A stretch of 64,000 nt of DNA from Ekhidna sp964289745 (GTDB lineage: Bacteria > Bacteroidota > Bacteroidia > Cytophagales > Cyclobacteriaceae), in the NCBI GenBank assembly GCA_964289745.1, contig CAXYMM010000002.1, positions 372,001 through 436,000 on the forward strand, in the 5' to 3' direction. Below the pieces are notes generated by a model that was not told the origin of the DNA, made no database searches, and saw only the letters and a list, made by a program, of their open reading frames with translations. Position 1 is the stretch's first letter. Every line of letters begins with the position of its first letter. Shown in pieces: positions 23,952 to 33,481 of the stretch. Position numbers and translations under genes: made by a program.

Positions 23952-26551
23952 CCGCCCCTTAGTACTTCTTTTATTTCATTCAATTTGAGAAGCGCCTCGA
24001 CTGGTGAAGTGGCATCAATATCCAAACCGTTCAAAACCTCGAATACTCTTTTCATCTTTGGGTCTTCTTCGAAGAGGTTCATTTGGAAACATTCTGTTGG
24101 CATTTCATTTAATTTCTTTCTTTGACTTTCCGTAAGCTTGTCTTTCTCCAAATGACCTAAAATTTCATTTGCGCGAATAACAATCTTGTTAGGCATACCA
24201 GCCATTTGGGCGACATGAATGCCAAAACTGTGTTCTGAACCCCCCTCCACAAGTTTGCGCATGAAAATGACCTTATTTTCCAGTTCCTTTACAGATACGT
24301 TGTAGTTCTTTACCCTTGGTAGGTCATTCGTCAATTCGTTGAGTTCGTGATAGTGTGTTGCAAAGAGCGTTTTTGCTTTTGATTTGGGATGATTGTGAAG
24401 AAACTCAACGATCGACCACGCGATTGAAATACCATCGTATGTACTTGTGCCACGCCCAATTTCATCCATCAATATTAGTGATCTATCGCTCAGGTTATTT
24501 AGAATACTCGCCGTTTCCGTCATCTCCACCATGAAAGTAGACTCGCCCCTCGAAAGGTTATCTGATGCTCCTACGCGAGTGAATACTTTATCTACCAGTC
24601 CAATCTTAGCATAGCCCGCAGGAACGAAGGATCCAATTTGAGCCATTAATGTGATCAACGCTGTTTGCCTAAGTAGTGCTGACTTTCCTGCCATATTAGG
24701 CCCAGTAATGATCATGATTTGCTGGGACTTATTGTTTAACAATACATCATTCGAGATGTAGGTCTCTTCCTTTGGTAAATGACGTTCAATTACTGGATGC
24801 CTCCCTTCTTTTATATCAATTTCCTTTTCTTCGGAGATGTTAGGGCGTGTGTAGTGGTAGGTGTTGGCTTGATTGGCAAAGCAAAGTAAACAATCCAGCT
24901 GTGCTATGACTCTTGCATTTTGCTGAATCGCTTCGAAGTATGCTTGCGTAAAATTGACTAATTCTAGGAACAGCCGATGCTCTAATTGTTGAATCTGGCC
25001 TTCTGCATTTAATATTTTTTCCTCATACTGCTTTAGTTCTTCAGTGATGTAGCGTTCGGCATTTACGAGTGTTTGCTTTCGAATCCACTCTTCTGGTACT
25101 TTATTTTTATGGGCATTGGAAACCTCCAAATAGTAACCAAATACTTTGTTGAAGGCAATTTTAAGCGAACTAATTCCAGTTCTTTCTACTTCTCTGTTTC
25201 TAATGCCAGCCAAAAAATCTTTTCCCTTGGTGGAAATATTGCGAAGTTCATCTAGTTCAGCATTGACACCTTCAGCAATTACTCCTCCTTGATGCAACTG
25301 AAGAGGGGCATCTTTATCTAGCTCCTTCGAAAGCTTTTCAAGTAAATTTTCGCAGGGGTTCAGTAGATCAAAATACGCATTGAACTCATTCTTATCCATC
25401 AACACTTCTCGAATAGGGCCTATTCGAGTGATGCTTCTCTTCAATTGTAAAAGTTCTCTGGGGTTGACTCTGGAGGTAGCCACCTTGCCTACCAATCGCT
25501 CAAGGTCTCCAAATCCATCGAGTAGCTCGAACACTTTCTCTTTCAATCCATCATCCTGTAGATACTTCTCTACCACGTCTAGCCGTTGATCGATCTCGGT
25601 CTTATTCTTCAGTGGCAGTACCACCCACTTTCTAAGTAGCCGTCCTCCCATGGGAGTGAGCGTTTGATTGAGCGAATCTAAAAGCGAAATACCATCAGGT
25701 TGTGATGATTGTAAAAGTTCTAGATTTCGAATAGTAAACCGATCCAGCCAAACAAACTTATTCTCATCGATTCTAGAGATTGACTTAATGTGATTTACTT
25801 CCTTGTGTTCGGTTTCTTCAAGGTAATAAAGCACAGCGCCCGCAGCCAGAATCGCAGCATCCATTTCCTCTATACCGTATCCTTTTAAGTTAGATACCTT
25901 AAAGTGCTGAGTCAGTTTTTCATACCCGTACTGTTTACTAAAAATCCATTCTTCCAGCGGAAAAGAGGAAAATTGGTCTCCATAGGCATCATTGAACCAC
26001 TCTTTTACTTTTTTTTGATAAATTATTTCAGAAGGTTGGAATCCTCGAATGAGCTTATCCACGTACTCAATCGTTCCGGAAGAGATCATAAATTCCCCTG
26101 TTGAGAGGTCAAGAAAAGCCACACCTGCCTGCTCCTTTTCGTAAAAGAGCGATGCTAAAAAATTATTCCTTCGTGTCTCTAACACATTATCATTAAAAGA
26201 CAGCCCTGGCGTTACCAATTCGGTAACGCCTCGCTTTACTATACCTTTTACATTTTTTGGGTCTTCTAGCTGATCGCAAATGGCCACTCGATTGCCAGCT
26301 CGGATCAATTTAGGAAGATATGCGTCCATGGCATGATGAGGAAATCCTGCCAACTCAATCTCAGAAGCAGACCCATTAGCTCTTTTTGTGAGTACGATAT
26401 CGAGTGTTTTACTGGTCTTTACTGCATCTTCTCCAAACGTTTCATAAAAGTCGCCAACTCTAAACAGTAGCAAAGCATCCGGGTAGCGACTTTTAATTTG
26501 ATTGTATTGCTTCATCAAAGGGGTTTCCTTATCTGATTTGCTTCCCGCCAT
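23948..26551 (-). CDS. mutS: DNA mismatch repair protein MutS
   Basis: The 867-residue protein recognises mismatches and starts repair. The mismatch-contact motif GDFYETFG lies near residue 32-39, followed by the connector, lever and clamp domains, then the ATPase with Walker A GPNMAGKS near 618, the LMDEIGRGTSTYDG Walker B block, and ATHYHEL. Full length for MutS and no sign of damage. It is read away from trmH-like gene at 26607 with 55 bases between. Confidence 0.97.
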   Translation of the reverse strand: MAGSKSDKETPLMKQYNQIKSRYPDALLLFRVGDFYETFGEDAVKTSKTLDIVLTKRANGSASEIELAGFPHHAMDAYLPKLIRAGNRVAICDQLEDPKNVKGIVKRGVTELVTPGLSFNDNVLETRRNNFLASLFYEKEQAGVAFLDLSTGEFMISSGTIEYVDKLIRGFQPSEIIYQKKVKEWFNDAYGDQFSSFPLEEWIFSKQYGYEKLTQHFKVSNLKGYGIEEMDAAILAAGAVLYYLEETEHKEVNHIKSISRIDENKFVWLDRFTIRNLELLQSSQPDGISLLDSLNQTLTPMGGRLLRKWVVLPLKNKTEIDQRLDVVEKYLQDDGLKEKVFELLDGFGDLERLVGKVATSRVNPRELLQLKRSITRIGPIREVLMDKNEFNAYFDLLNPCENLLEKLSKELDKDAPLQLHQGGVIAEGVNAELDELRNISTKGKDFLAGIRNREVERTGISSLKIAFNKVFGYYLEVSNAHKNKVPEEWIRKQTLVNAERYITEELKQYEEKILNAEGQIQQLEHRLFLELVNFTQAYFEAIQQNARVIAQLDCLLCFANQANTYHYTRPNISEEKEIDIKEGRHPVIERHLPKEETYISNDVLLNNKSQQIMIITGPNMAGKSALLRQTALITLMAQIGSFVPAGYAKIGLVDKVFTRVGASDNLSRGESTFMVEMTETASILNNLSDRSLILMDEIGRGTSTYDGISIAWSIVEFLHNHPKSKAKTLFATHYHELNELTNDLPRVKNYNVSVKELENKVIFMRKLVEGGSEHSFGIHVAQMAGMPNKIVIRANEILGHLEKDKLTESQRKKLNEMPTECFQMNLFEEDPKMKRVFEVLNGLDIDATSPVEALLKLNEIKEVLRGG

Positions 26552-26606
26552 AAGATAGATGAGACTAATTTTAATGATTAATGATTTACAATATTAGGGA
26601 TAACAA

Positions 26607-27137
26607 ATGAGGAAACTAAGGAATGAGGAGCTCAATCGGCTTTCGACAGATGAATTTAAAAAAACACCAAAACAACCCGCCGTTTTGATTTTGGACAATA
26701 TTCGCAGTGCCATGAATGTGGGCTCTGTTTTTCGCACTGCGGATGCCTTTATAATCGAAAAAATATTCCTATGTGGCATCACCGCAAAGCCTCCTCACCG
26801 TGAGATTAATAAAACAGCTCTTGGGGCTCAGGATACTGTAAGCTGGGATCACGTAGAAAATATTGAAGATTGCACGAATCAGCTGAGGAAAGAGGGTTAC
26901 ATGATTGTAGCCATAGAGCAGGTAGATGAAAGCATTTCTCTTCTCGATTTTAATGTGAAGAAGAACCAAAAGTATGCGTTTGTTTTTGGAAATGAAGTGT
27001 TTGGGATAAACGATGAGCTAGTCCAAAAAGCAGATATTGTACTTGAAATACCTCAATATGGCACCAAACACTCACTAAATGTTTCGGTAAGCATTGGCGT
27101 GGTACTCTGGGACTTCCTGACGAAAAGAAACTTATGA
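26607..27137 (+). CDS. TrmH/SpoU-family RNA methyltransferase
   Basis: The 176-residue protein is a SPOUT (knotted) 2'-O-ribose methyltransferase. Motif 1 NIRSAMNVGSVFRTAD (about 31-46), motif 2 AFVFGNEVFGIND and motif 3 EIPQYGTKHSLNVSVSIGV are all present. It is a short form without the N-terminal substrate-binding domain, so it could act on tRNA or rRNA; the exact target cannot be read. Confidence 0.9.
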   Translation: MRKLRNEELNRLSTDEFKKTPKQPAVLILDNIRSAMNVGSVFRTADAFIIEKIFLCGITAKPPHREINKTALGAQDTVSWDHVENIEDCTNQLRKEGYMIVAIEQVDESISLLDFNVKKNQKYAFVFGNEVFGINDELVQKADIVLEIPQYGTKHSLNVSVSIGVVLWDFLTKRNL

Positions 27138-27179
27138 AGGGCTATTTTTTTGGCATGATCGTATTCAGCGACTTTTTTA

Positions 27180-27827
27180 TCAATAAACGAGTAGATAGAA
27201 GCCTATCCAAAGAAAAAAGAATAGAACGTAAGAACTAAATACAATCAGAAATGAAGTCTTCAGTTTTTTGCTAGAAATAAAGTAAATACCAATTACCAAA
27301 AGTATCCAATAGATAGGTTCAAATAGGTTCAATGATTTAAGTGGGTAAATCCATCGCTGATCTAGATAGGTATGGTCAAAAAAGTGAAGTACTGATAATG
27401 GGTAAAATGCCTGATAGTCAAAGTAGTTAGGATCGGTATAAAAGATGGGTAACCATATCACTTTGAGTATTTCAGGAATGAAAAAAAGAATCTCTGCCAA
27501 CATTACTAGCTTCCAAAGCTGTGCAAAGTAAATGCGATAGCCGTACATAAAGCAGCCTATCCAGAGTAATAATGTAGTCCACGTCCACTTCCACATCAAG
27601 AAAATTGGTATACTCATGTATTGGATGCTATAAAATACATCAAACATCCACATATCGCCTCGTTCATTTAGTACTTCGAAAGCTGCAATTTCGTCGATAA
27701 TGAAAATTCGTTTTATATAGAATAGTATTGCGTACGTTAAAGCTATGAGGGCAAATAGCCAATGGGGGCTGAATGAAAACCAATTGTTGAGAAATTCTTG
27801 TCGGTGGTGCTTTAAGCGATCTGTCAT
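27180..27827 (-). CDS. Hypothetical integral membrane protein
   Basis: The 215-residue protein has five or six hydrophobic helices (for example WLFALIALTYAILFYI, PIYWILLVIGIYFI and FLIVFSSYVLFFFLWIGFYLLVY) and many aromatic residues. I recognise no named family, although similar proteins are common in Bacteroidota. Its start is only 16 bases from the start of the divergent TPR gene. Confidence 0.7.
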   Translation of the reverse strand: MTDRLKHHRQEFLNNWFSFSPHWLFALIALTYAILFYIKRIFIIDEIAAFEVLNERGDMWMFDVFYSIQYMSIPIFLMWKWTWTTLLLWIGCFMYGYRIYFAQLWKLVMLAEILFFIPEILKVIWLPIFYTDPNYFDYQAFYPLSVLHFFDHTYLDQRWIYPLKSLNLFEPIYWILLVIGIYFISSKKLKTSFLIVFSSYVLFFFLWIGFYLLVY

Positions 27828-27843
27828 TTAGTTTTGGATTAAA

Positions 27844-29028
27844 ATGCAAACGAATCTAAAAAATATTATTTGGGTTAGTCTTCTTCTGGTTTCGGGACTG
27901 GCGAAGGGGCAAGGGAAAATGGATAAAGACACTCTGGCTTATAGTCTTTTACGCAATCCTTTTATTCAGGTGGAATCTACCGAGGCGGTTAATTCTATGT
28001 ACAATTTTGAGTTTCAAAAAGCACAAAGCCATTTTAATTATTTACAAAAAAAGTATCCGTGGCATCCGCTTCCTTATTTATTAAAAGGGCTTAATTATTG
28101 GTGGCAGATTGTACCAAACTATGAAGAAACAGAGTATGACAAAGCGTTTATTGCTTACATGGACACCACAAAAGTCCTAGCGCAAAGTATCAAAAAAAAG
28201 TATAATGAAATAGAAGGATCCTTTTTCTTGGCCGCAGCTTACGCCTTTGAAGGACGCCTATACGCTGAGCGGAGGGAATATAGAAAAGCAGCTTTAGCAG
28301 GAAGTCGATCTTTAAAATACTTGAAAGAATGTCAGGGACACGAAGATTATAGTCCAGAATTACTTTTTGGAGATGCCCTATTCAATTATTATGCACAATG
28401 GATTCGCGAAGAGTATCCACTACTTCGCCCTTTGATGATGTTTTTTCCGAGAGGAGATAAGAAGTTGGGTATTGAACAGTTGATAACGGTGACCCGGAAT
28501 GCTTTTTACTCTCGCACTGAGGCTCAATTTTACTTAATGCGCATTCTATCTTCCGCAGAAGATAGAAATTTACCTGAGGCTTTAAGGGTTGGAAAAATAT
28601 TGCGTGAAGACTATCCTAATAATCCTTATTTTCATAGGTATTATGCAAGATTGCTTTATCAGGCGGGAAAGCGGTCGGATGCCGTTAACGAGTCTTTACA
28701 GATTTTGCAAAATATTGATAGTGGTAAGGCGGGTTATGAGGCTAATAGTGGGCGGTATGCCTGCTTTTTTCTTGGGCAGGTTTGTGAGAGACAAAATAAC
28801 GATGATGAGGCCAAAAAGTATTATGAAAAAGGATTAGTCTACGCAGAAGAAGCCAATGCGACCAAGATGGGATATTATTTTTATTCATTGTTACACTTAG
28901 GTAAAATCGCCAAGCGGCAAGGAGAGGATAAGCTAGCAAAGAAGTACTTCAAGAAGGTAAAGAGTGCAGCAAAGAGAAGTCATGATGCACATAAAGAAGC
29001 ACGTAAGGAGTTGCGGTCTTTTAATTAG
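27844..29028 (+). CDS. Exported TPR-repeat protein
   Basis: The 394-residue protein has a signal peptide (IIWVSLLLVSGLAKGQG) and several TPR-like helix pairs, clearest in the C-terminal half (EALRVGKILREDYPNN, AKKYYEKGLVYAEEA, LAKKYFKKVK). The central FEGRLYAERREYRKAALAGSRSLKYL block is of a type common in Bacteroidota. It is probably a periplasmic protein-interaction module; no partner can be named. Confidence 0.78.
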   Translation: MQTNLKNIIWVSLLLVSGLAKGQGKMDKDTLAYSLLRNPFIQVESTEAVNSMYNFEFQKAQSHFNYLQKKYPWHPLPYLLKGLNYWWQIVPNYEETEYDKAFIAYMDTTKVLAQSIKKKYNEIEGSFFLAAAYAFEGRLYAERREYRKAALAGSRSLKYLKECQGHEDYSPELLFGDALFNYYAQWIREEYPLLRPLMMFFPRGDKKLGIEQLITVTRNAFYSRTEAQFYLMRILSSAEDRNLPEALRVGKILREDYPNNPYFHRYYARLLYQAGKRSDAVNESLQILQNIDSGKAGYEANSGRYACFFLGQVCERQNNDDEAKKYYEKGLVYAEEANATKMGYYFYSLLHLGKIAKRQGEDKLAKKYFKKVKSAAKRSHDAHKEARKELRSFN

Positions 29029-29445
29029 CCAAAACTTTTAGCATTTTTCTTACCGCTTTTTCTGGTTTTTTAGGAGTGCTCCATCATCAATCAACTAAGA
29101 GCGTTTTGCTATCCAACCCTCTTAGGGTGAAGCCAGAAAACCAATTATACCATCTTCGAAGGTGTCTTTGCTCCCCAATTAGCACCATGATGGAAGGAAT
29201 CGCGAGTGCCATGTATCGTAAACCTTTCATGCCACATTTCCATTGATCCATTCATTTTCGGGCAACTACCTGATTCCTATTTCAAGTCTGTAAAATGGAA
29301 TTTACTTTATTTTGATAAAGCTAGGAGACAGAAACTTCCAAAGAAAAATTATAAAACACTAAAATTATTAAGCATTTGGTAACAATGAATCATTATAGAT
29401 TTGGGTATTTAATTGATTGGAAATCCAAATAATCACTAAAGTTAT
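29029..29445. other. Intergenic region upstream of the Lrp gene
   Basis: About 420 bases with no open frame of note. A 7-bp inverted repeat (CTAAGAG / CTCTTAG) lies near 29095-29130. No gene recognised. Confidence 0.4.
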
Positions 29446-29453
29446 TAGCTTTG
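29446..29453 (+). promoter_or_regulatory. -7 box upstream of the Lrp gene
   Basis: TAGCTTTG matches TAnnTTTG and leaves a leader of about 70 bases. No TTG lies at the proper -33 distance. Confidence 0.45.
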
Positions 29454-29529
29454 AAGCAAATAATGTTTTGTTCCTTTCCGCTGGTTTGAAGAAGCAGTTA
29501 ATGTTTAATAATAGGAGAAAATCATCTAA

Positions 29530-30012
29530 ATGAAATCACAGTCATCCAAAGTGAAACTTGATAAAATTGACAAGAAAATTCTTGAGACTTTACAATCTAA
29601 TGCAAAAATAACCAATGCCCAACTTTCAAAAGATATTGGACTTTCTCCAGCTCCTACGTTAGAGCGAGTGAAGAAACTCGAAACTTCTGGAATTATTAAA
29701 AGCTACCACGCAAAACTAGATACCGATAAAATAGGTCTAGGTGTTCATACCTTTGTACAGGTAACGCTGAAAGGACATAGCAAGAAGAATACTGATCTTT
29801 TTCTCAAGGAGATAAATAACATTCCTGAGGTGATTGAATGTCACCATATTACCGGTTTTGGTGATTTTCTTTTAAAAATAATCGCTCGTGATATTCAGTC
29901 TTATCAAAAGCTGATGTTGGAAAAAGTTTCTGAGATCGATGTGGTAGATGGCTTGCAATCGCTGATTATCCTCTCTACTTTCAAGGACAGTAAGGTGATG
30001 CCGCTATCCTAA
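29530..30012 (+). CDS. Lrp/AsnC-family transcriptional regulator
   Basis: The 160-residue protein has an N-terminal helix-turn-helix (LDKIDKKILETLQSNAKITN ... LSPAPTLERVKKLE, about 10-60) and a C-terminal RAM/AsnC effector domain (VHTFVQVTLKG, CHHITGFGDFLLKI). Such proteins respond to amino acids. Only one base separates it from the PyrR-like gene, so the two are co-transcribed. Confidence 0.93.
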   Translation: MKSQSSKVKLDKIDKKILETLQSNAKITNAQLSKDIGLSPAPTLERVKKLETSGIIKSYHAKLDTDKIGLGVHTFVQVTLKGHSKKNTDLFLKEINNIPEVIECHHITGFGDFLLKIIARDIQSYQKLMLEKVSEIDVVDGLQSLIILSTFKDSKVMPLS

Positions 30013-30013
30013 A

Positions 30014-30502
30014 ATGAATAATAATCAAATTTTAACTTCTTCTAAAGTGGATCAGATCGTTCAGCGTTTAGCGTATCAGATTTATGAAAACAATATAGGG
30101 GAGGAGATAGCACTCGTTGGAGTTGATAGGGGCGGTAGAACGCTAGCTGAGGAAATCGATCAAACGCTAGCAGAGATATCGGGAAGGAAATCTAATTGTT
30201 GTACCATAATGCTAGACAAGGAAAATCCATTGAGCAAAGAGATAACATTGGATGGAGCTATTACCAAGCTGGAGGGTATGTCGGTGGTACTTTGTGATGA
30301 CGTATTGAATACTGGGAAAACCTTGGCCTACTGCCTTAGCAAGCTTATGGCATTAAATGTAAAGAAAGTGGAAACGGCTGTTTTGGTATTGAGAATGCAC
30401 GGGCAGTTTCCGATCTATGCAAACTATAAAGGTTATGAACTTGCGACTACGATAAATGAGCATGTTCAAGTGATTTCAGGGGAAGGGGTCTTCTTAAGTT
30501 AA
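30014..30502 (+). CDS. PyrR-like phosphoribosyltransferase
   Basis: The 162-residue protein is a type I phosphoribosyltransferase with the PRPP loop VVLCDDVLNTGKTL (about 93-106) and the GVDRGGRTLA segment. The DDVLNTGxT form is typical of PyrR, the pyrimidine regulator with weak uracil phosphoribosyltransferase activity, but no pyr gene or PyrR leader is nearby, so regulation is not shown. Its stop shares TTAA (30499-30502) with the convergent gene. Confidence 0.8.
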   Translation: MNNNQILTSSKVDQIVQRLAYQIYENNIGEEIALVGVDRGGRTLAEEIDQTLAEISGRKSNCCTIMLDKENPLSKEITLDGAITKLEGMSVVLCDDVLNTGKTLAYCLSKLMALNVKKVETAVLVLRMHGQFPIYANYKGYELATTINEHVQVISGEGVFLS

Positions 30503-31542
30503 TAATTCTTATAAAGGTTTGGTTTTCGTTCAAGCATCTGCAAACTCATTTCCACTATTTCGCCCATTTTAGTACATCTAAGAAAATCGGGATCTTCATA
30601 AAAATCTGCTAACTCCTTTGCCAGGCTGTCAATATTTCCTCTGTTAGAAAGCTTATCGTGCTTCATTGCACTTAATAGGTCTTTGATTCGAATATTTTCT
30701 ACCCGTACCCGATTGGCAATGTTAGATCGCTCCTCACGCTGATACTGACGCATGGTTTCAGGTGTCATGTGTCTGAGACCCAACTTAATGATCGGATTGT
30801 TTTGTGCATAATACTGAGGCAAATAAATTGCTTTGCGCCCCTCATAAGATTGCTGGTCGAAATCGATAGCCCGTAATCTATAGTCTACATCCTCAAAATC
30901 TGGGGTGATATCAATAACAAAATTACTGGAGTGCATATCGCCCAGTAGCCTAACAAAACATCTTTCATTGAACTTTACGAATTCTTTCGCAAGGCGGATT
31001 TGATTGAGGTTTGGGTCGTCTAAATATTTTTTAATAAAGAGCTCTGCAGGGACTCCTACAATGTGTTCCTCTATTAGTGTCTCTTTGTTTACCCCATATT
31101 TGATCTTATTTGGAGAGAGTAGATGTTCTAGTTCTAATCCATAAACCCTTGACGCATCAGCATTTTTAATGTAGAAATAATCGAAGTTATCGTTTATTTT
31201 ATTTACGACGCGAATTCTAAAAGGCTGTGTATTTCCATAAATACATAAGTCTACACGATCTATATTGAGGTGATCCATGACGGATAAGTCCCCACTTGAT
31301 TTCATAATGGCGTATATTTTCTTTAGGGAAATATAAATAGCCTCCATATCTGCTTGTGGATAAAAGACTGTTTCCCAAAGCGTATCCTGACCTGACTTAT
31401 CGTATTGGGGAATGGAATTATCGTAGCGAAGCAAGTCAGAGTAGAAAATGGGAAGGTCGATTTCTCGATCGTACTTTTTTATGTAAGTACGCAGCGTATC
31501 ACTGATAGGGATAATTTCTTTTTTCTTACTGATAATAGCCAT
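30499..31542 (-). CDS. Hypothetical protein with a kinase-like catalytic motif
   Basis: The 347-residue soluble protein has the segment LLGDMHSSNFVID (near 197-209) followed by LRAIDFDQQS (near 224-233). This resembles the Brenner motif HxDxxxxN and the DFG-like Asp of aminoglycoside phosphotransferase and HipA-like kinases, with Leu-Gly in place of His-Gly. I do not recognise a named family. Activity is uncertain because other kinase motifs are not clear. It lies at the 3' end of a run of minus-strand genes after the bestrophin remnant. Confidence 0.65.
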   Translation of the reverse strand: MAIISKKKEIIPISDTLRTYIKKYDREIDLPIFYSDLLRYDNSIPQYDKSGQDTLWETVFYPQADMEAIYISLKKIYAIMKSSGDLSVMDHLNIDRVDLCIYGNTQPFRIRVVNKINDNFDYFYIKNADASRVYGLELEHLLSPNKIKYGVNKETLIEEHIVGVPAELFIKKYLDDPNLNQIRLAKEFVKFNERCFVRLLGDMHSSNFVIDITPDFEDVDYRLRAIDFDQQSYEGRKAIYLPQYYAQNNPIIKLGLRHMTPETMRQYQREERSNIANRVRVENIRIKDLLSAMKHDKLSNRGNIDSLAKELADFYEDPDFLRCTKMGEIVEMSLQMLERKPNLYKNY

Positions 31543-31545
31543 GCA

Positions 31546-32339
31546 CTAATTCATGAATTTTAAGCTGAGACTTTCTGTTCTTAAATGTAAAGGAACTGGG
31601 AAGGGGGTGCTTCTAATTATACCCAATGGGTTGATTTCAATGGCTCTGGTAATGAGAGAAATAGGGGCATGTGTTGCTCTATTTCTAAAAGGAATTTTAG
31701 TAGCTGACCCCAATTTTTTCAAAAGAGTAAAGATAAATGTGATGTGAATTGCCATAAAAATAACCTCTCGCCTCACAACAGATGTTAACGAGAAAAGAAG
31801 GCATATTGCAAAAAGCCATAAGAAAACAGTAGTGAAATAATTGTAGTGGTAAGGGAAGACTGTATTCTTCATTTGCTCTGCTTTTCGCTGTAGTTCACAG
31901 CGTTCTTTAATGAGTTTTTCCATTTCAATGTGATGAAAATTATCCACTATTTTTTCTCGTGTATTTCTTAAAGGTTTTTTCCTAGCATTATCTGGTGAAG
32001 ATGTCAAGTTTTATTTTGGTATTTCATCGTTTGTTCGACCTCTTCCCTTGCAATATATTTTGCTAATTCTTTCCTGTGGTTTTGTTTTAGAGGGTGCATC
32101 ACCATGATATATATCCAAGCAACGTTATTTTGAAAGTCAAAAACGATAGCTAAAGCCCTTTCTGGTATAGAGATAGGCGTGTTAGAAAATTGGATTGATT
32201 TATAGTTTAGTGATACCGCTAGCTCATATTGGACTACGGAAAAAATAGCAATAATTGAATAAAGAATGATATTTGCTCTGGTATAGTCTGCTACACTCAT
32301 TATTTGGTGAAATGGATTGTCGGAATATCTAGGAATCAT
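31546..32339 (-). pseudogene. Bestrophin-family channel, broken by a frameshift and internal loss
   Basis: Two frames (32339-32004 and 32007-31546) together cover a bestrophin-like chloride channel (PF01062). The first has the N-terminal helix and the block NTPISIPERALAIVFDFQNN, then jumps to WIYIMVMHPLKQNHRKELAKY, suggesting that about 40-70 residues are missing. The second has the family C-terminal half (ELQRKAEQMKNTVFPYHYNY, the membrane helix and the AIEIN end). Adding one A at the run 32009-32012 would fuse them. The gene is therefore probably inactive. It overlaps the glycosyltransferase end by 11 bases. Confidence 0.65.
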
Positions 32340-33414
32340 CTTCGGTTATCGATTCAATTAACATTTGTTCGGTTTTAGAAGCCCAATCTTGAAAAGAAGT
32401 ACTTATATCTTTATAAGCAGGAAGATAATTTAAAAGTTGCTCTAAGTCAAAATAGATACTCGAAATACCGGCACCGGCTCTCTGGGCATCAAGCACATTG
32501 CATGATTGCTCATAGTGACCTTGCACAGGGATCATTAAGACGGGCTTACCTAGGTACATGGCCTCACAAACAGATTCGAATCCAGCTGTTGTTAAATACC
32601 CCTTGCAGCTGGCCATATATTCAATAAATTTTTTATCATCTAACGCATGAAAAGTCAGGGTTTTATCCACTTGTACTTCTTTAGGCGCATTGTTTTTGTC
32701 CCAAAAACAGTGAATCGAAATTTTTGGATGTTTTGCATGGAAGGCTTCTACCTGCTCGGAGTAGCCATGATTTACCATATATACGAGAAAGTGCTCCTTT
32801 TGTGTGGCGTTCATTTTTTTTACATCTTCTCTTAGGAGTGGAGGAATCACGAAGATGCGCTTTTTCTTTTCATCTTTCATGGGTCGAAAAGAAAGGCACA
32901 ATCGCTTTTCTGCCCTGTAGCCCGCTAGTTTGTTTCCAACTAGCAAAAAGATGCGATCATAAATCCTTCCTTTCGGAAACTCAAATTCGCTATGATTAAG
33001 TAAAAATTGGTGTGCCAATGCGATGTGTTTAGGTTTTCTTTTACCTAAGAGGAAATAGAGTCCCCCTAAAAAATCGTAAAAATTGATAATGGAATCAGGT
33101 TGTTCTTGCTTCACGATTTGGTCTATTTTCTTTACACTTCTTAGGAATGTACCCGTCTTGGAGATGTTTACAAAAAGGGTTCTTAAAATACTTATCGATT
33201 TACTTTTTTTATCTGTTACAAAGTTTGGACTCTCGAACTGAGAGATGGTTGTTTTTATGTTTTTTCTAAAAAAATGGGGGAGTGTTCGCCGTTTACTTTT
33301 TCCGACAATCACATGCGAAATTTCATGACCGTTTTTAGTCAGAATCTGAAAAAGAGAAATGGCTTGGGTCATATGACCTCGACCCTCTCCTTGTACGAAA
33401 AAGATAAATTTCAT
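32329..33414 (-). CDS. GT-B glycosyltransferase, family-28-like
   Basis: The 361-residue protein has the start MKFIFFVQGEGRGHMTQAIS with the GxGxGH loop of MurG-like enzymes, and the C-terminal donor site TTAGFESVCEAMYLGKPVLMIPVQGHYEQSCN. It belongs to the glycosyltransferase group often found near envelope genes in Bacteroidota. No membrane helix. The donor and acceptor are unknown. It lies 67 bases downstream of the histidine kinase on the same strand. Confidence 0.85.
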   Translation of the reverse strand: MKFIFFVQGEGRGHMTQAISLFQILTKNGHEISHVIVGKSKRRTLPHFFRKNIKTTISQFESPNFVTDKKSKSISILRTLFVNISKTGTFLRSVKKIDQIVKQEQPDSIINFYDFLGGLYFLLGKRKPKHIALAHQFLLNHSEFEFPKGRIYDRIFLLVGNKLAGYRAEKRLCLSFRPMKDEKKKRIFVIPPLLREDVKKMNATQKEHFLVYMVNHGYSEQVEAFHAKHPKISIHCFWDKNNAPKEVQVDKTLTFHALDDKKFIEYMASCKGYLTTAGFESVCEAMYLGKPVLMIPVQGHYEQSCNVLDAQRAGAGISSIYFDLEQLLNYLPAYKDISTSFQDWASKTEQMLIESITEDDS

Positions 33415-33481
33415 GTAGGTCGTTGGCGCTTAACGATAATTTTATAAGTCCATCTAAAACGCACTAATTTTTATTTGCTAC

